Assembly: GCF_023716925.1 (NCBI RefSeq)
Contig: NZ_JAMQQG010000039.1
Span: 1-38,240 of the forward strand
Reading direction: 5' to 3'
DNA from: Frankia sp. R82
GTDB lineage: Bacteria; Actinomycetota; Actinomycetes; Frankiales; Frankiaceae
Length of the DNA: 38,240 bases
Made by a program: the position numbers and the translations under genes
The notes under the pieces: generated by a model
The model's input: only the letters and a program-made list of their open reading frames with translations
What the model was told of the DNA's origin: nothing
Database searches by the model: none
In this document: positions 26,856 to 34,437 of the stretch, piece by piece
How positions within the stretch are numbered: position 1 is the first letter of the stretch
How the letters are laid out: every line of letters begins with the position of its first letter

Positions 26856-28412
26856 ATGAGCCGCAACGCACAGACGAGTGGCGAGACCAGCCGGGCCCCG
26901 TCCGCGCCGTCACTGTTCAAAATCATCCAGCCGCGACTGATGATCATCGGCATCATCGTGGTGATCTTCGCTGCGCTCGCGGCGATCTACTCCAAGGCGC
27001 AGACCGCGTCCTACACGGCCAGCGCCCGGATCTTCCTGTCGACGGACCAGGACTCGCTCGGTGTGAGCTCCGTCGACGTGGTCCGTTACGTGCAGACCCA
27101 GGCGCAGTTCGCCCAGTCCTCCGCCGCCGTCGCACAGATCGCCAAGGAGCTTAAGGTCACCGAGGGTGACGTCTCGAGCCGGCTGACGACCACGCCCTCC
27201 GATTCGGGCTACTTCTTCACGATCAGCGGCACGGGTGCGTCCCAGGCCGATGCGGTCGCCCTGGTGAAATCGGCCGAGACGGCGTACAGCACCCTGCTGA
27301 CCAGTAGCACCCAGACGAGCCTCACCGAAATGATCAATCTCCGAACGCAGCTGACGACAAAGCTGCAGGGGTTGCAGACGACAGGCACGCCGGGCACCGA
27401 CGCGGCTGATATCAACACCCAGTTGTCGGGGCTGAACTCTGATATCGCCAAGGCCCAGCGGACCGTGGCGCTCGGAAGCAGCGCCATCAAGCTGGCGGAG
27501 CCGCCGGTGTCCAACGGGCAGGGTGCGTCGGGCCTGCTGCGCAACACGCTGGTTGCGGCGATCGTGGGTCTGCTGCTCTCCGTGCTGGCCGTGTGGATCA
27601 TGTACCAGCGGCGGCCGACGATTCTTGACCCGCACAACCCGTCCGACGCGCTGGGCGTGCCGCTGATCGCCGCGATCGAGCCCGGGCGCACGACGGCCAG
27701 CGCGGCCGAGACGCTGGTGTCGGCGATGTCGGCGGTGATGTCGCCGACCAGCAAGGTGGTGGCGTTCACCCCGGCATCGCGCGGGGACCTCACCGCGGAC
27801 CTGGTGTCCTCCGTGGCCGCCGCCTGGTCCGACGACCAGGGTGTCGTGCTGATCATCGACACGTCGCCGTCCTCGGAGGTGCGCGCGTCGCTCGAGGGCC
27901 TGCCGCGGGCCACCTCCGCGGAGCTGCCCCGCTGGGCGCACGATCCGACCTGCCTGGCCCGCTCCTCGGGCACCGGGCGTGGCCACATCCTGTACAACCG
28001 GGTCTCGACGGCCCGGGCAGCCCGCCCCGGCGGCCTCGCGCCGATCCTGGCCGACCGGGCCCCCGTCGTCGACCTCGTCATCCTGGTCACCTCGGCGCTG
28101 GCCGAGCTGCCGATGACGGCCGCCTCCGCGATCCAGGCCGACGCCGTTGTGGTGATCACCTCGCCGGAGACGCACCTCAAGGAGCTCGAGCAGGTCCCGC
28201 GGGACTGGCCGGCACTCGCCGAACGGGTCGTCGGGGTCGTCCATGACGGCCGTACCGGCATCCGCCGCGTCACCACGACCACCCCCGAACGGCGCTCCTC
28301 GGTCGAGTCGATCACCTCGAGCTCGCCGGTCAACGACGGCGCGTCGGGCGGTCGCGGCGGCAGCCCGATGGACACCGAGCCCACCGACCGCTACGCCCGC
28401 CCCGCCCGCTAG
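26856..28412 (+). CDS. Wzz-like polysaccharide co-polymerase fused to a degenerate tyrosine-kinase-like domain
   Basis: Chain-length regulator for polysaccharide assembly, 518 residues. Two membrane spans (about 29-46 and 232-250) flank an extracytoplasmic region, the PCP/Wzz layout, with EPP before span 2. The cytosolic C-terminus (about 265-460) resembles BY-kinases: KVVAFTPASRGDLTADLVSS stands where Walker A should be, and VVLIIDTS looks like Walker A'. The P-loop Gly-Lys-Ser/Thr is absent and the tail has one Tyr instead of a Tyr cluster, so kinase activity is unlikely. ATG 26856 follows GGGGTGAG. The 237-nt gap before it is A/T-richer around 26640-26690 and may hold a promoter. A bidirectional terminator follows. 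Confidence 0.83.
   Translation: MSRNAQTSGETSRAPSAPSLFKIIQPRLMIIGIIVVIFAALAAIYSKAQTASYTASARIFLSTDQDSLGVSSVDVVRYVQTQAQFAQSSAAVAQIAKELKVTEGDVSSRLTTTPSDSGYFFTISGTGASQADAVALVKSAETAYSTLLTSSTQTSLTEMINLRTQLTTKLQGLQTTGTPGTDAADINTQLSGLNSDIAKAQRTVALGSSAIKLAEPPVSNGQGASGLLRNTLVAAIVGLLLSVLAVWIMYQRRPTILDPHNPSDALGVPLIAAIEPGRTTASAAETLVSAMSAVMSPTSKVVAFTPASRGDLTADLVSSVAAAWSDDQGVVLIIDTSPSSEVRASLEGLPRATSAELPRWAHDPTCLARSSGTGRGHILYNRVSTARAARPGGLAPILADRAPVVDLVILVTSALAELPMTAASAIQADAVVVITSPETHLKELEQVPRDWPALAERVVGVVHDGRTGIRRVTTTTPERRSSVESITSSSPVNDGASGGRGGSPMDTEPTDRYARPAR
28194..28205. repeat. palindrome copy 5 (12 bp)
   Basis: GTCCCGCGGGAC in the Wzz-like gene, read in frame as Val-Pro-Arg-Asp. Confidence 0.9.
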
Positions 28413-28423
28413 TCAGCTCGCCC

Positions 28424-28463
28424 AGCCCCGCCCCAACGTCCACCACGACGTCGGGGCGGGGCT
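28424..28463. terminator. bidirectional hairpin terminator
   Basis: AGCCCCGCCCC (28424-28434) pairs with GGGGCGGGGCT (28453-28463). After one mismatch the stem continues with ACGTC and GACGT around loop CACCAC. It lies between the convergent Wzz-like and O-methyltransferase genes and can serve both. Confidence 0.85.
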
Positions 28464-28475
28464 GTTGCGCGTGGC

Positions 28476-28499
28476 CGTTAGCTGACCCGTTAGCTGACC
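28476..28499. repeat. 12-bp tandem repeat duplicating a stop codon
   Basis: CGTTAGCTGACC occurs twice in a row. On the minus strand it contains the last codons and TAA stop of the O-methyltransferase gene, so a second in-frame TAA follows 12 nt later. Confidence 0.9.
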
Positions 28500-29167
28500 T
28501 GGGCGAGCAGGAAGCCGTCCCAGCCCTTGCCACCGATGGTCTGCACCGCGGTGGCGGTCAGACGGGGCTCGTCGCGGACGAGAGCGAGCAGCTCCTCGGC
28601 ACCGGCGGCAGCCGGGCCCTCGGTGCCCTCTGCGGCCGCCAGAGCGCCGCCGCCACGGACCAGGTTGTCGATGACGATGACACTGCCCGGGCGGGTCAGG
28701 CGCAGCGCGGCGGCCAGGTAGCGGGCGTTGTTCTGCTTGTCGGCATCCAGGAAGACCAGGTCGAACGGTTCGCCGCCGGTGGCGGCCAGCGTGTCCAGCG
28801 AGTCGGCGGCCGGGCCGAGCAGGATCTCGACGTTCTCCCCGACTCCGGCTGCGTCGACGTTCGCCCGCGCGACCTGGGCATGCTTCGGCTCGATCTCGAG
28901 GGTGACGACCTGCCCGCCCTTGCCAACGCCGCGGGCCAGCCAGATCGCCGAGTAGCCGCCGAGCGTGCCGACCTCCAGCGCGCGGCGTCCGCCGACCAGC
29001 CGGACGAACAGCGACAGCAGCGCACCCTGGTTGGCGGTCACCTCGATCGCGGGCAGGCCGGCGGCGTGGCTGGCGGCCCGGGCCGCCCGCAGGGCATCGT
29101 CCTCGATGGCGAGGGCGCGCACGAGATAGTCGTCGACTACGGAGGCGCGGTCCACAGCTTCGGTCAC
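28490..29167 (-). CDS. SAM-dependent O-methyltransferase (class I, metal-dependent type)
   Basis: 225-residue enzyme of the caffeoyl-CoA/catechol O-methyltransferase family. The SAM site is ALEVGTLGGYSAIWLARG (about 63-80), and LVFLDADKQNNARYL carries the Asp residues that bind the divalent metal. VIVIDNLVRGG completes the metal site. The start is GTG 29167, at the family's usual N-terminus (an ALAIEDDALR-type helix follows). It comes 49 nt after the Wzy-like gene on the same strand, so they may be co-transcribed. The usual substrates of this family are small catechol-like molecules. A role in modifying the polysaccharide is possible only from context. Confidence 0.9.
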   Translation of the reverse strand: MTEAVDRASVVDDYLVRALAIEDDALRAARAASHAAGLPAIEVTANQGALLSLFVRLVGGRRALEVGTLGGYSAIWLARGVGKGGQVVTLEIEPKHAQVARANVDAAGVGENVEILLGPAADSLDTLAATGGEPFDLVFLDADKQNNARYLAAALRLTRPGSVIVIDNLVRGGGALAAAEGTEGPAAAGAEELLALVRDEPRLTATAVQTIGGKGWDGFLLAQVS

Positions 29168-29216
29168 GGGAGTTCCGCCTTTCGCGGCTGTGCGCCCGGG
29201 CCCGGAGCCAGACGCC

Positions 29217-30563
29217 TCAGACGCCCGCGTGAGCCCTGCGCTGGGAGGGTGGAGGTGCGGGGCCAGCGCTGTCGGCGCGTGCCTGGGTCGCGTCCTGCGG
29301 AGTCACCGTGAACCAGGCGACGAGCAGCAGCCCGAGCCCGGTGACCACCGGCGCCAGCAGACCGCCGGACAGCACAGTATAGAAAATCAACACTGACCCG
29401 GAGAGCACGAACGACTGCGAGCCGCGCACGAACATGGCCACGATGAAGCTGAGGAACACCACAGTGCCGAGCACGCCGTATTCCAGCACCAGCTTGGGCA
29501 CCAGGGCATAGTTCAGCGGCAGGCCGGTGCGGTTGAAAAAGGCGCTGGCGTCGCGGTCCGCAAAGCCGGGGCCGGTTCCGAACACGACGGTCAGCGGGTC
29601 CTTGCCGAGCGCGTCCCAGGTCCGCTGATAGGGCTGCACGAAGCGCAGGCTGCCACTGGAGGTGGACGAGGACGTCTCCGTCGCCCGGGCCGCGAAGATG
29701 CTCGACGCCGGGGTGAAACTGACGATCAGAACGATGAGGCTGACCCCGACCAGCGCGCTCAGCGCGAACTTCGCGCCCTTGTGCACCGCCAGCAGCACAC
29801 CAGCGCAGGCCAGCAGCAGCAGACCGGTTCCGGACACGGTGCTCAGGATTGCCAGGACGAGCATCGGGAGCCGCCACCAGTGGCCGCCGCGCAGCACGCA
29901 GACGACGATTCCGAAGCCAAGGAACTGCGAGCAGAACGACGCTTCCAGGCAGATGAAGGCGTTCGACTTGTACAGCGAAGATCCGTACTGGACCGGGTAG
30001 GACGTGTTGAAGCCGTGCATCAGGAGGTTCGACGGCACGATGTCCTTCACCACATCGGTGTAGGGCACGCCGACGAGCTGAATGGCGAACTGGAACAGGG
30101 CCAGCCCCGCCAACACCGTGATCATGATGAGGAAGCGGTCGAGCATCCGGGGGAGCAGGGCGCGCGCGTCCGCTGGGCGCAGACCGTAGATGAACGGGAC
30201 GTACGTCGCCAGCAGCAACAGCAGCGAGGTGAAGGACGTGTCGTTCTTCTGCCGCAGGAAGCACACCAGCGCCGACAGCGAACAGCCCGCCATTGCCACC
30301 AGGTAGCCGGTCATCCGCCCGGTGTTCCGCGAGAGCCCGCCGCGGTACAGCATGATGGCCAGGCAGACGTAGGTGATCGGCAGAATGATTTGCACCTGCG
30401 AGGCTCCGACCGGCAGCGCGAGCCGCTGCAGGAAGATCTCGCAGAACATCAGGACGGTCAGCACGCGCAGTGTCGCCTCGTTGACTGCTCGGCTGCTGCC
30501 CGCCGCCTGGGACGGGATCACCCACGACCGCGGAATTCTGGTCGTGAGGGTGGTGGTGACCAC
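29217..30563 (-). CDS. Wzy/O-antigen-ligase-like membrane polymerase
   Basis: 448-residue integral membrane protein with about 10-12 hydrophobic segments (for example IILPITYVCLAIMLY, FLIMITVLAGLALFQFAI, LALLVLAI-like stretches and VVFLSFIVAMFV). One larger extracytoplasmic loop contains FVQPYQRTWDALGKDPLTVV, FGTGPGF and DRDASAFFNRTG. The GTGPGF loop resembles the G-x-G-x-G pattern often found in the large loop of O-antigen polymerases and ligases. With the Wzx- and Wzz-like genes facing it, it is the best candidate for the polysaccharide polymerase. Sequence conservation in this class is low, so the call rests on topology, the loop motif and neighbours. The ligase alternative cannot be excluded. 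Confidence 0.75.
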   Translation of the reverse strand: MVTTTLTTRIPRSWVIPSQAAGSSRAVNEATLRVLTVLMFCEIFLQRLALPVGASQVQIILPITYVCLAIMLYRGGLSRNTGRMTGYLVAMAGCSLSALVCFLRQKNDTSFTSLLLLLATYVPFIYGLRPADARALLPRMLDRFLIMITVLAGLALFQFAIQLVGVPYTDVVKDIVPSNLLMHGFNTSYPVQYGSSLYKSNAFICLEASFCSQFLGFGIVVCVLRGGHWWRLPMLVLAILSTVSGTGLLLLACAGVLLAVHKGAKFALSALVGVSLIVLIVSFTPASSIFAARATETSSSTSSGSLRFVQPYQRTWDALGKDPLTVVFGTGPGFADRDASAFFNRTGLPLNYALVPKLVLEYGVLGTVVFLSFIVAMFVRGSQSFVLSGSVLIFYTVLSGGLLAPVVTGLGLLLVAWFTVTPQDATQARADSAGPAPPPSQRRAHAGV

Positions 30564-30736
30564 GAGTCTCCCGTCTCCCGTTTCCGACGCTTGCGACCGG
30601 TAGCCGTCCAGGGAGCAAGTCTAACGGGCCCCTGTTCGGCTCCTGCCGGACGGTCGAGACCAGGTATTCATGGCCAAATGGTCGCGGACCCATGACCGTC
30701 CGTCGTCATCCGGCGGGCATCATCCAACATAGTTCC

Positions 30737-30776
30737 CCCGGGGCCTGTGAACTCTGGCGCGTTCGCAGGCCCCGGG
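30737..30776 (-). terminator. hairpin terminator of the rfbF-SDR operon
   Basis: CCCGGGGCCTG (30737-30747) pairs with CAGGCCCCGGG (30766-30776), and GAAC with GTTC extends the stem after one mismatch. It lies 4 nt downstream of the last gene of the minus-strand operon. The rest of the gap to the Wzy-like gene shows no gene. Confidence 0.8.
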
Positions 30777-30780
30777 CGGC

Positions 30781-31518
30781 TCAGTAGCTCTTCTTGGCCG
30801 GCCGCAGGTGCAGCTCGGTGATCTCCGCGGTGGGCGGCAGACCGATCAGGTAGGCGACCAGATCGGCGACGTCGTCGGCCTGCAGGAGCAGCTCCGGTGT
30901 GTAGGCACGGCCCTCCCGAGCGAAGATCGTCTCCTGTCGCGGGGTGGCCGTGCGTCCCAGGTGGATCGTGGCGACCCGGATGCCGTCGGCGTTGATCTCC
31001 TGACGCAGGCTGTCGGCGAAGGCGCGCATGGCGTGCTGGGTCGCGGCGAACTGGCTGGTCCCGGCGCCGGCACGCAGACCCTGCGTCGAGTTGACGATGA
31101 TCACATCGGCGCCGCCGTCCGCCCCGGCCACCCGCAGCGCCGGCAGCAGTCGCTGGGTGAGCGCATAGGGGGCGCGCACGTTCGCGGCGTACTGCGCGTC
31201 GAGCTCGGTCAGGGTGGCCGCGTCCACCCGGGCACTGCTGTACGCCCCGGCGCTGTGTACCAGATGATCCACCCGGCCGTGCTGCTCGAGGATCAGCTCG
31301 ACCGCGCTGGTCACGGCGGCGTCGTCGGTGAGGTCCAGCCGGATCGGCACCAGCGTGCCCGGGCCGGTGGCCTTCTTGCCGAGGCTGTCGAGGCGCTCCT
31401 GGTCCCGGCCGAGGGCGTGCACGGTGGCGCCGTCGGCGGCCAGGCGCAGGGCGATGGACCGACCGATCCCGCTGGTCGCCCCGGTCACCACCGCCACGTG
31501 CCCGGCGAAGCTCGTCAC
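30781..31518 (-). CDS. SDR-family protein lacking catalytic Tyr and Lys
   Basis: Classical short-chain dehydrogenase fold, 245 residues. The cofactor motif TGATSGIG (12-19), HSAGAY (replacing NNAG), the Asn in ANVRAP and Ser144 (VNSTQG) are in place. The YxxxK active site reads FAATQ: Phe157 (codon TTC) and Gln161 (codon CAG) replace the essential Tyr and Lys. The rest of the chain is intact with no frameshift, so it is under selection as a protein. It may have a non-redox or regulatory role. The GTG start at 31518 overlaps the preceding stop by 4 bp (GTGA). Last gene of the operon and followed by a strong terminator. Nucleotide binding is likely; oxidoreductase activity is doubtful. Confidence 0.85.
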   Translation of the reverse strand: MTSFAGHVAVVTGATSGIGRSIALRLAADGATVHALGRDQERLDSLGKKATGPGTLVPIRLDLTDDAAVTSAVELILEQHGRVDHLVHSAGAYSSARVDAATLTELDAQYAANVRAPYALTQRLLPALRVAGADGGADVIIVNSTQGLRAGAGTSQFAATQHAMRAFADSLRQEINADGIRVATIHLGRTATPRQETIFAREGRAYTPELLLQADDVADLVAYLIGLPPTAEITELHLRPAKKSY

Positions 31519-32435
31519 GCCTGACCCGGGAAGACCAGCACGGCGTCCTCGCGCGGGGGCGCGGTGTCGTAGCTCAGACAGGTCTGCTCGTCGATCCGGG
31601 CGAGGTCGGTGCCACGCAGGTAGTCCCGCATCGTGGTACCGGTGCACTCGGAGTCGACGTTCGGCGCACCGACGTGGTTCAGAACGTCGTCGAGGTGCAC
31701 TGTGCGGAAGTCCATGCTGAACCGGGTACGTCCGGTGTTGTTCGGCACGGACGAGTGCAGCTGGGCGCCGGAGAAGATCAGCATGCCACCGGACGGGGCG
31801 ACCACCCGGGTCTGCGGGAAGATCTCGACCTCCTCCTCGGGCTTCGGCTGCTTCCGGGTGTCCGACTTGATGTGCTGGGCAGCGTTCGCGCGGTTCTTGG
31901 CGTTCCACTCGTAGTAGTCGTAGTCCCGCGAACCGTTCGCGACGGCCTGCGCGAAGTACCGCGGATGGAAGGCCAGCCCGTTCTCCGGGACGATGTCGAA
32001 GATCGGCATCCACCAGTTGAGCTGGCAGAACGGCGCCGAATACCAGGTGTCGCGGTGCGGGTGGAACGCGTACGCGATGCCGGAGGTCAGATAGTCGTCG
32101 GACGTCGAGGTGCGCAGCCGCGGCACGTCGAAGTAGGTCTTCGCGAGATCGCAGCCATGCTCGGCGAGGATCGCCGGCAGCAGCTCCTTGCAGGTCGGAT
32201 GGTGGATGAACCGCGGCTTGAGCTCGGCGAGCAGCGCGGCGAAGTCCTCCACCGGCATGTGGTGCTGCGCGGTCTCCGGGTCGAGTTCGCCGAACGCGTC
32301 CCGGATCAGCGCCCGGCTGAACTCGACGAACTCGCGCGTCGCCGGCTTCGGGGCGTAGACGAACAGGTCGCCCTGGTAGAGCTTGGCCCGCCGCTCGTCA
32401 TCGGACAGCGCGGACTCGACCAGTACCGAACTCAT
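31515..32435 (-). CDS. Fe(II)/2-oxoglutarate dioxygenase, PhyH-like
   Basis: 306-residue protein with the phytanoyl-CoA dioxygenase type jelly-roll. The iron ligands appear as His127-x-Asp129 in AFHPHRDTW and His227 in GAQLHSSVPN; Arg236 or Arg238 in TGRTRFSMDFR would bind 2-oxoglutarate. The substrate is not known. Hydroxylation or oxidation of a sugar, polyol or lipid part of a CDP-linked intermediate fits the operon, but this is inference. ATG 32435 follows AAGGGGAA. The start lies 38 bp inside the end of the IspD-like gene and the end overlaps the SDR gene by 4 bp, so translation is probably coupled. Confidence 0.85.
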   Translation of the reverse strand: MSSVLVESALSDDERRAKLYQGDLFVYAPKPATREFVEFSRALIRDAFGELDPETAQHHMPVEDFAALLAELKPRFIHHPTCKELLPAILAEHGCDLAKTYFDVPRLRTSTSDDYLTSGIAYAFHPHRDTWYSAPFCQLNWWMPIFDIVPENGLAFHPRYFAQAVANGSRDYDYYEWNAKNRANAAQHIKSDTRKQPKPEEEVEIFPQTRVVAPSGGMLIFSGAQLHSSVPNNTGRTRFSMDFRTVHLDDVLNHVGAPNVDSECTGTTMRDYLRGTDLARIDEQTCLSYDTAPPREDAVLVFPGQA

Positions 32436-33123
32436 CGGGTTCCCCTTCGGAACGCAACGTACGTACGTGAGTGAGCAGCAGCCGGGCCATGGCGAGTTCG
32501 TCCGGCGTGGTGACATGGATGTTGGCGGGTTCCCCCGCCACGACGACGATGCGCCCACCCGCCGCGGCGACCATCGCCGAGTCCTCGACCGCCTCGGGGG
32601 CGCCGGCGTGCACGGCGCGCAGCAGTTCGGCGCGGAAGGCATGCGGGGTCTGCACCAGCCGGTGGGTCTCGCGCACCAGCGACGCCCCGGCTACCAGCGC
32701 ACCCCCGGGCTCGGGCTGGACCGCCTTGACGACCTCGGTGAGCGGCAGCCCGGGCACGGCCGCGTCGGCCCCGGCCCGGACCTCGGCGACGACCCGCCGG
32801 TACAGCTCGGCGCTGGCCAGCGGATGGGCGGCATCCGTGATCACGATGATGGCGGTGTCCCGCGGGACCGCGGCGAGCCCCGCCCGCACGGATTCGGCCC
32901 GGGTGGCCCCGCCGGACACCACCCGAACCCCCGGCGGAGCCACCCAGCCCGGGCCGTCCGGCAGCACCACGACGATGCCGTCGCTGGCCGGCCAGGAAGC
33001 CAGGACCGGGTGGGCGACCAGCGGCTCGCCGCCGAGATGGAAGAACTGCTTGCGCCCGCCGAAACGGGTCCCGCCGCCAGCGGCCAGCACGATCGTCCAG
33101 ACTGGACCGCCACGGTCAGACAC
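32398..33123 (-). CDS. IspD/TarI-like cytidylyltransferase
   Basis: 241-residue nucleotidyltransferase that would activate a phosphorylated polyol or sugar with CTP. The signature is LAAGGGTRFGGRKQF (13-27), where canonical IspD has PKQF with a Pro before the Lys. Later motifs are VITDAAHPLAS, VQTPHAFRAELL, and IHVTTPDELAMARLL near the end. The MEP-pathway IspD normally sits with ispF elsewhere in actinobacteria. Here the gene is in a polysaccharide operon, so a TarI/Bcs1-like role (for example CDP-ribitol formation) is more likely, but not shown. It overlaps the DUF4910 gene upstream by 8 bp and the dioxygenase gene downstream by 38 bp. Confidence 0.85.
   Translation of the reverse strand: MSDRGGPVWTIVLAAGGGTRFGGRKQFFHLGGEPLVAHPVLASWPASDGIVVVLPDGPGWVAPPGVRVVSGGATRAESVRAGLAAVPRDTAIIVITDAAHPLASAELYRRVVAEVRAGADAAVPGLPLTEVVKAVQPEPGGALVAGASLVRETHRLVQTPHAFRAELLRAVHAGAPEAVEDSAMVAAAGGRIVVVAGEPANIHVTTPDELAMARLLLTHVRTLRSEGEPDEFGTGRVRAVR
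32857..32868. repeat. palindrome copy 6 (12 bp)
   Basis: GTCCCGCGGGAC within the IspD-like gene; on the coding (minus) strand it is read in frame as Val-Pro-Arg-Asp. Confidence 0.9.
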
Positions 33124-34435
33124 CGCTCACCTCGACTGTGGGACGGCCTTCGGCGAGCAGATCGGCGCCGGCCAGGGCGGCGGCGGCCTCGGCGATCGTG
33201 TCGAAGGGCAGATCCGCTCGCTCGGCGATGTCGAGCAGGCTGCGGGTGCCGTCCGCGAGGTTGAGGACCCACAGCAGGGCCATCTCGACCGCCTGACGGT
33301 TCATCGTCGCGCCGATCGCCCGGTACAGCCCGCGCCGGCCGAGCTGCGGTTCCCCGTAGGGCGCGGTGTTGTACCAGGTCCGGTTCTGGTCGCAGATCGT
33401 GACAATGCGGCGGAGCAGGGCATACGAGTCGGCGAGTGACTCCGGCGTGACGAAGTCCAGGTCGTCCGCGCTGGTGTGGTACTGCGGGTACTCGCCGTGC
33501 TGGCCACGGCCGAACCGGCCGACGGGGAGGTCGAAGCCGGGCGAGCAGAACTGCCGCTCGTCGTACCCGTAGGGCGAGAAGTCGACGATCCGATGCGGCC
33601 GACCGCCTTCGGCCAGGGCCACGGCGGCGGCCCGGTCGACGACCGCGTTCCCCCGCCGGCTGCGCTTGTAGGTCGGGTCGGAACGGTCCCCGAGACCGGT
33701 CAGCACCAGACCGTGCCGGATGCGATCGACGGTGTCCCGGTTGCGGGCAAGCCAGGTGATCGAACCGATCGTGCCCGGGATGAACAGCAGCCGGAAGGTG
33801 TGCCGCCGCGGGGCCACGGCGAGCTCCCTGGCCAGCAGGACCGCCGTGGCGATGCCCGAACAGTTGTCGTTGGCCATCGCCGGGTGGCAGGTGTGCGTGG
33901 TGATCAGGAACTCGTCCGTGGTCTCTCCCGGCAGCACGATCTCACCGTAGGTGAGAGAACCATCGGTGAGCGTGGTGTCGATCTCGACCTCGTACTCGCC
34001 GTCCGGCAGCGCGCTCAGCTGTCGGTCGGTCAGGCAGAAGCCCCAGTTCTCGTTGTAGTACGACGTCCGGTAGGGCACCCAGTCCGGCCGGTCGGGCATC
34101 GAGAACAGGTGTGGGCGCAGCTCGTCGAGCCCCAGCCGGGCCCGTACCGGAGTGCTGTACCCGAGCAGGTGCAGCGGGTTGTCGGCCACGTCGACGACGG
34201 TCTTGCCGTCCGGCCCGATCAGCCGGGCGGAGGCGACGTTCCACTCACGGGGCACCACCCAGTCGAGCACCGGTGTCCCGCTGGACACCTCGTGCACGGT
34301 CAGCGGGACCTCCGGCCCGAGCGCCCGCGCGACGGTGCGCAGCGTGGTGCGCACCCCCTCACCGGTGATGCTGCGCATCGGTGGAAGCAGGTCGGCGACC
34401 AGGCCATGCAGCCAGGCGCCGGGATCGGGGCTCAT
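33116..34435 (-). CDS. DUF4910/DUF2172 aminopeptidase-like polysaccharide-cluster protein
   Basis: 439-residue protein of the COG4310-like family: an M28-peptidase-like fold with a beta insert and a C-terminal winged helix. Metal-site candidates are THTCHPAMANDNCSG (His and Asp) and YHTSADDLDFV (His and Asp). The middle part has YYNENWGFCLTDRQ and LPGETTDEFLITTH. The last 75 residues (ALLWVLNLADGTRSLLDIAE) are the winged-helix domain. Members are common in sugar-nucleotide and exopolysaccharide clusters but their reaction is unknown. ATG 34435 starts 2 nt after the cytidylyltransferase stop, so the genes are coupled. It has no signal peptide and should be cytosolic, which argues against degradation of extracellular peptides. 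Confidence 0.82.
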   Translation of the reverse strand: MSPDPGAWLHGLVADLLPPMRSITGEGVRTTLRTVARALGPEVPLTVHEVSSGTPVLDWVVPREWNVASARLIGPDGKTVVDVADNPLHLLGYSTPVRARLGLDELRPHLFSMPDRPDWVPYRTSYYNENWGFCLTDRQLSALPDGEYEVEIDTTLTDGSLTYGEIVLPGETTDEFLITTHTCHPAMANDNCSGIATAVLLARELAVAPRRHTFRLLFIPGTIGSITWLARNRDTVDRIRHGLVLTGLGDRSDPTYKRSRRGNAVVDRAAAVALAEGGRPHRIVDFSPYGYDERQFCSPGFDLPVGRFGRGQHGEYPQYHTSADDLDFVTPESLADSYALLRRIVTICDQNRTWYNTAPYGEPQLGRRGLYRAIGATMNRQAVEMALLWVLNLADGTRSLLDIAERADLPFDTIAEAAAALAGADLLAEGRPTVEVSGV

Positions 34436-34437
34436 CG

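Noticed and set aside
26910-28244. Minus-strand open frame opposite the Wzz-like gene
   Set aside because: Antisense to a gene with clear topology and start; Arg/Gly/His-rich shadow composition.
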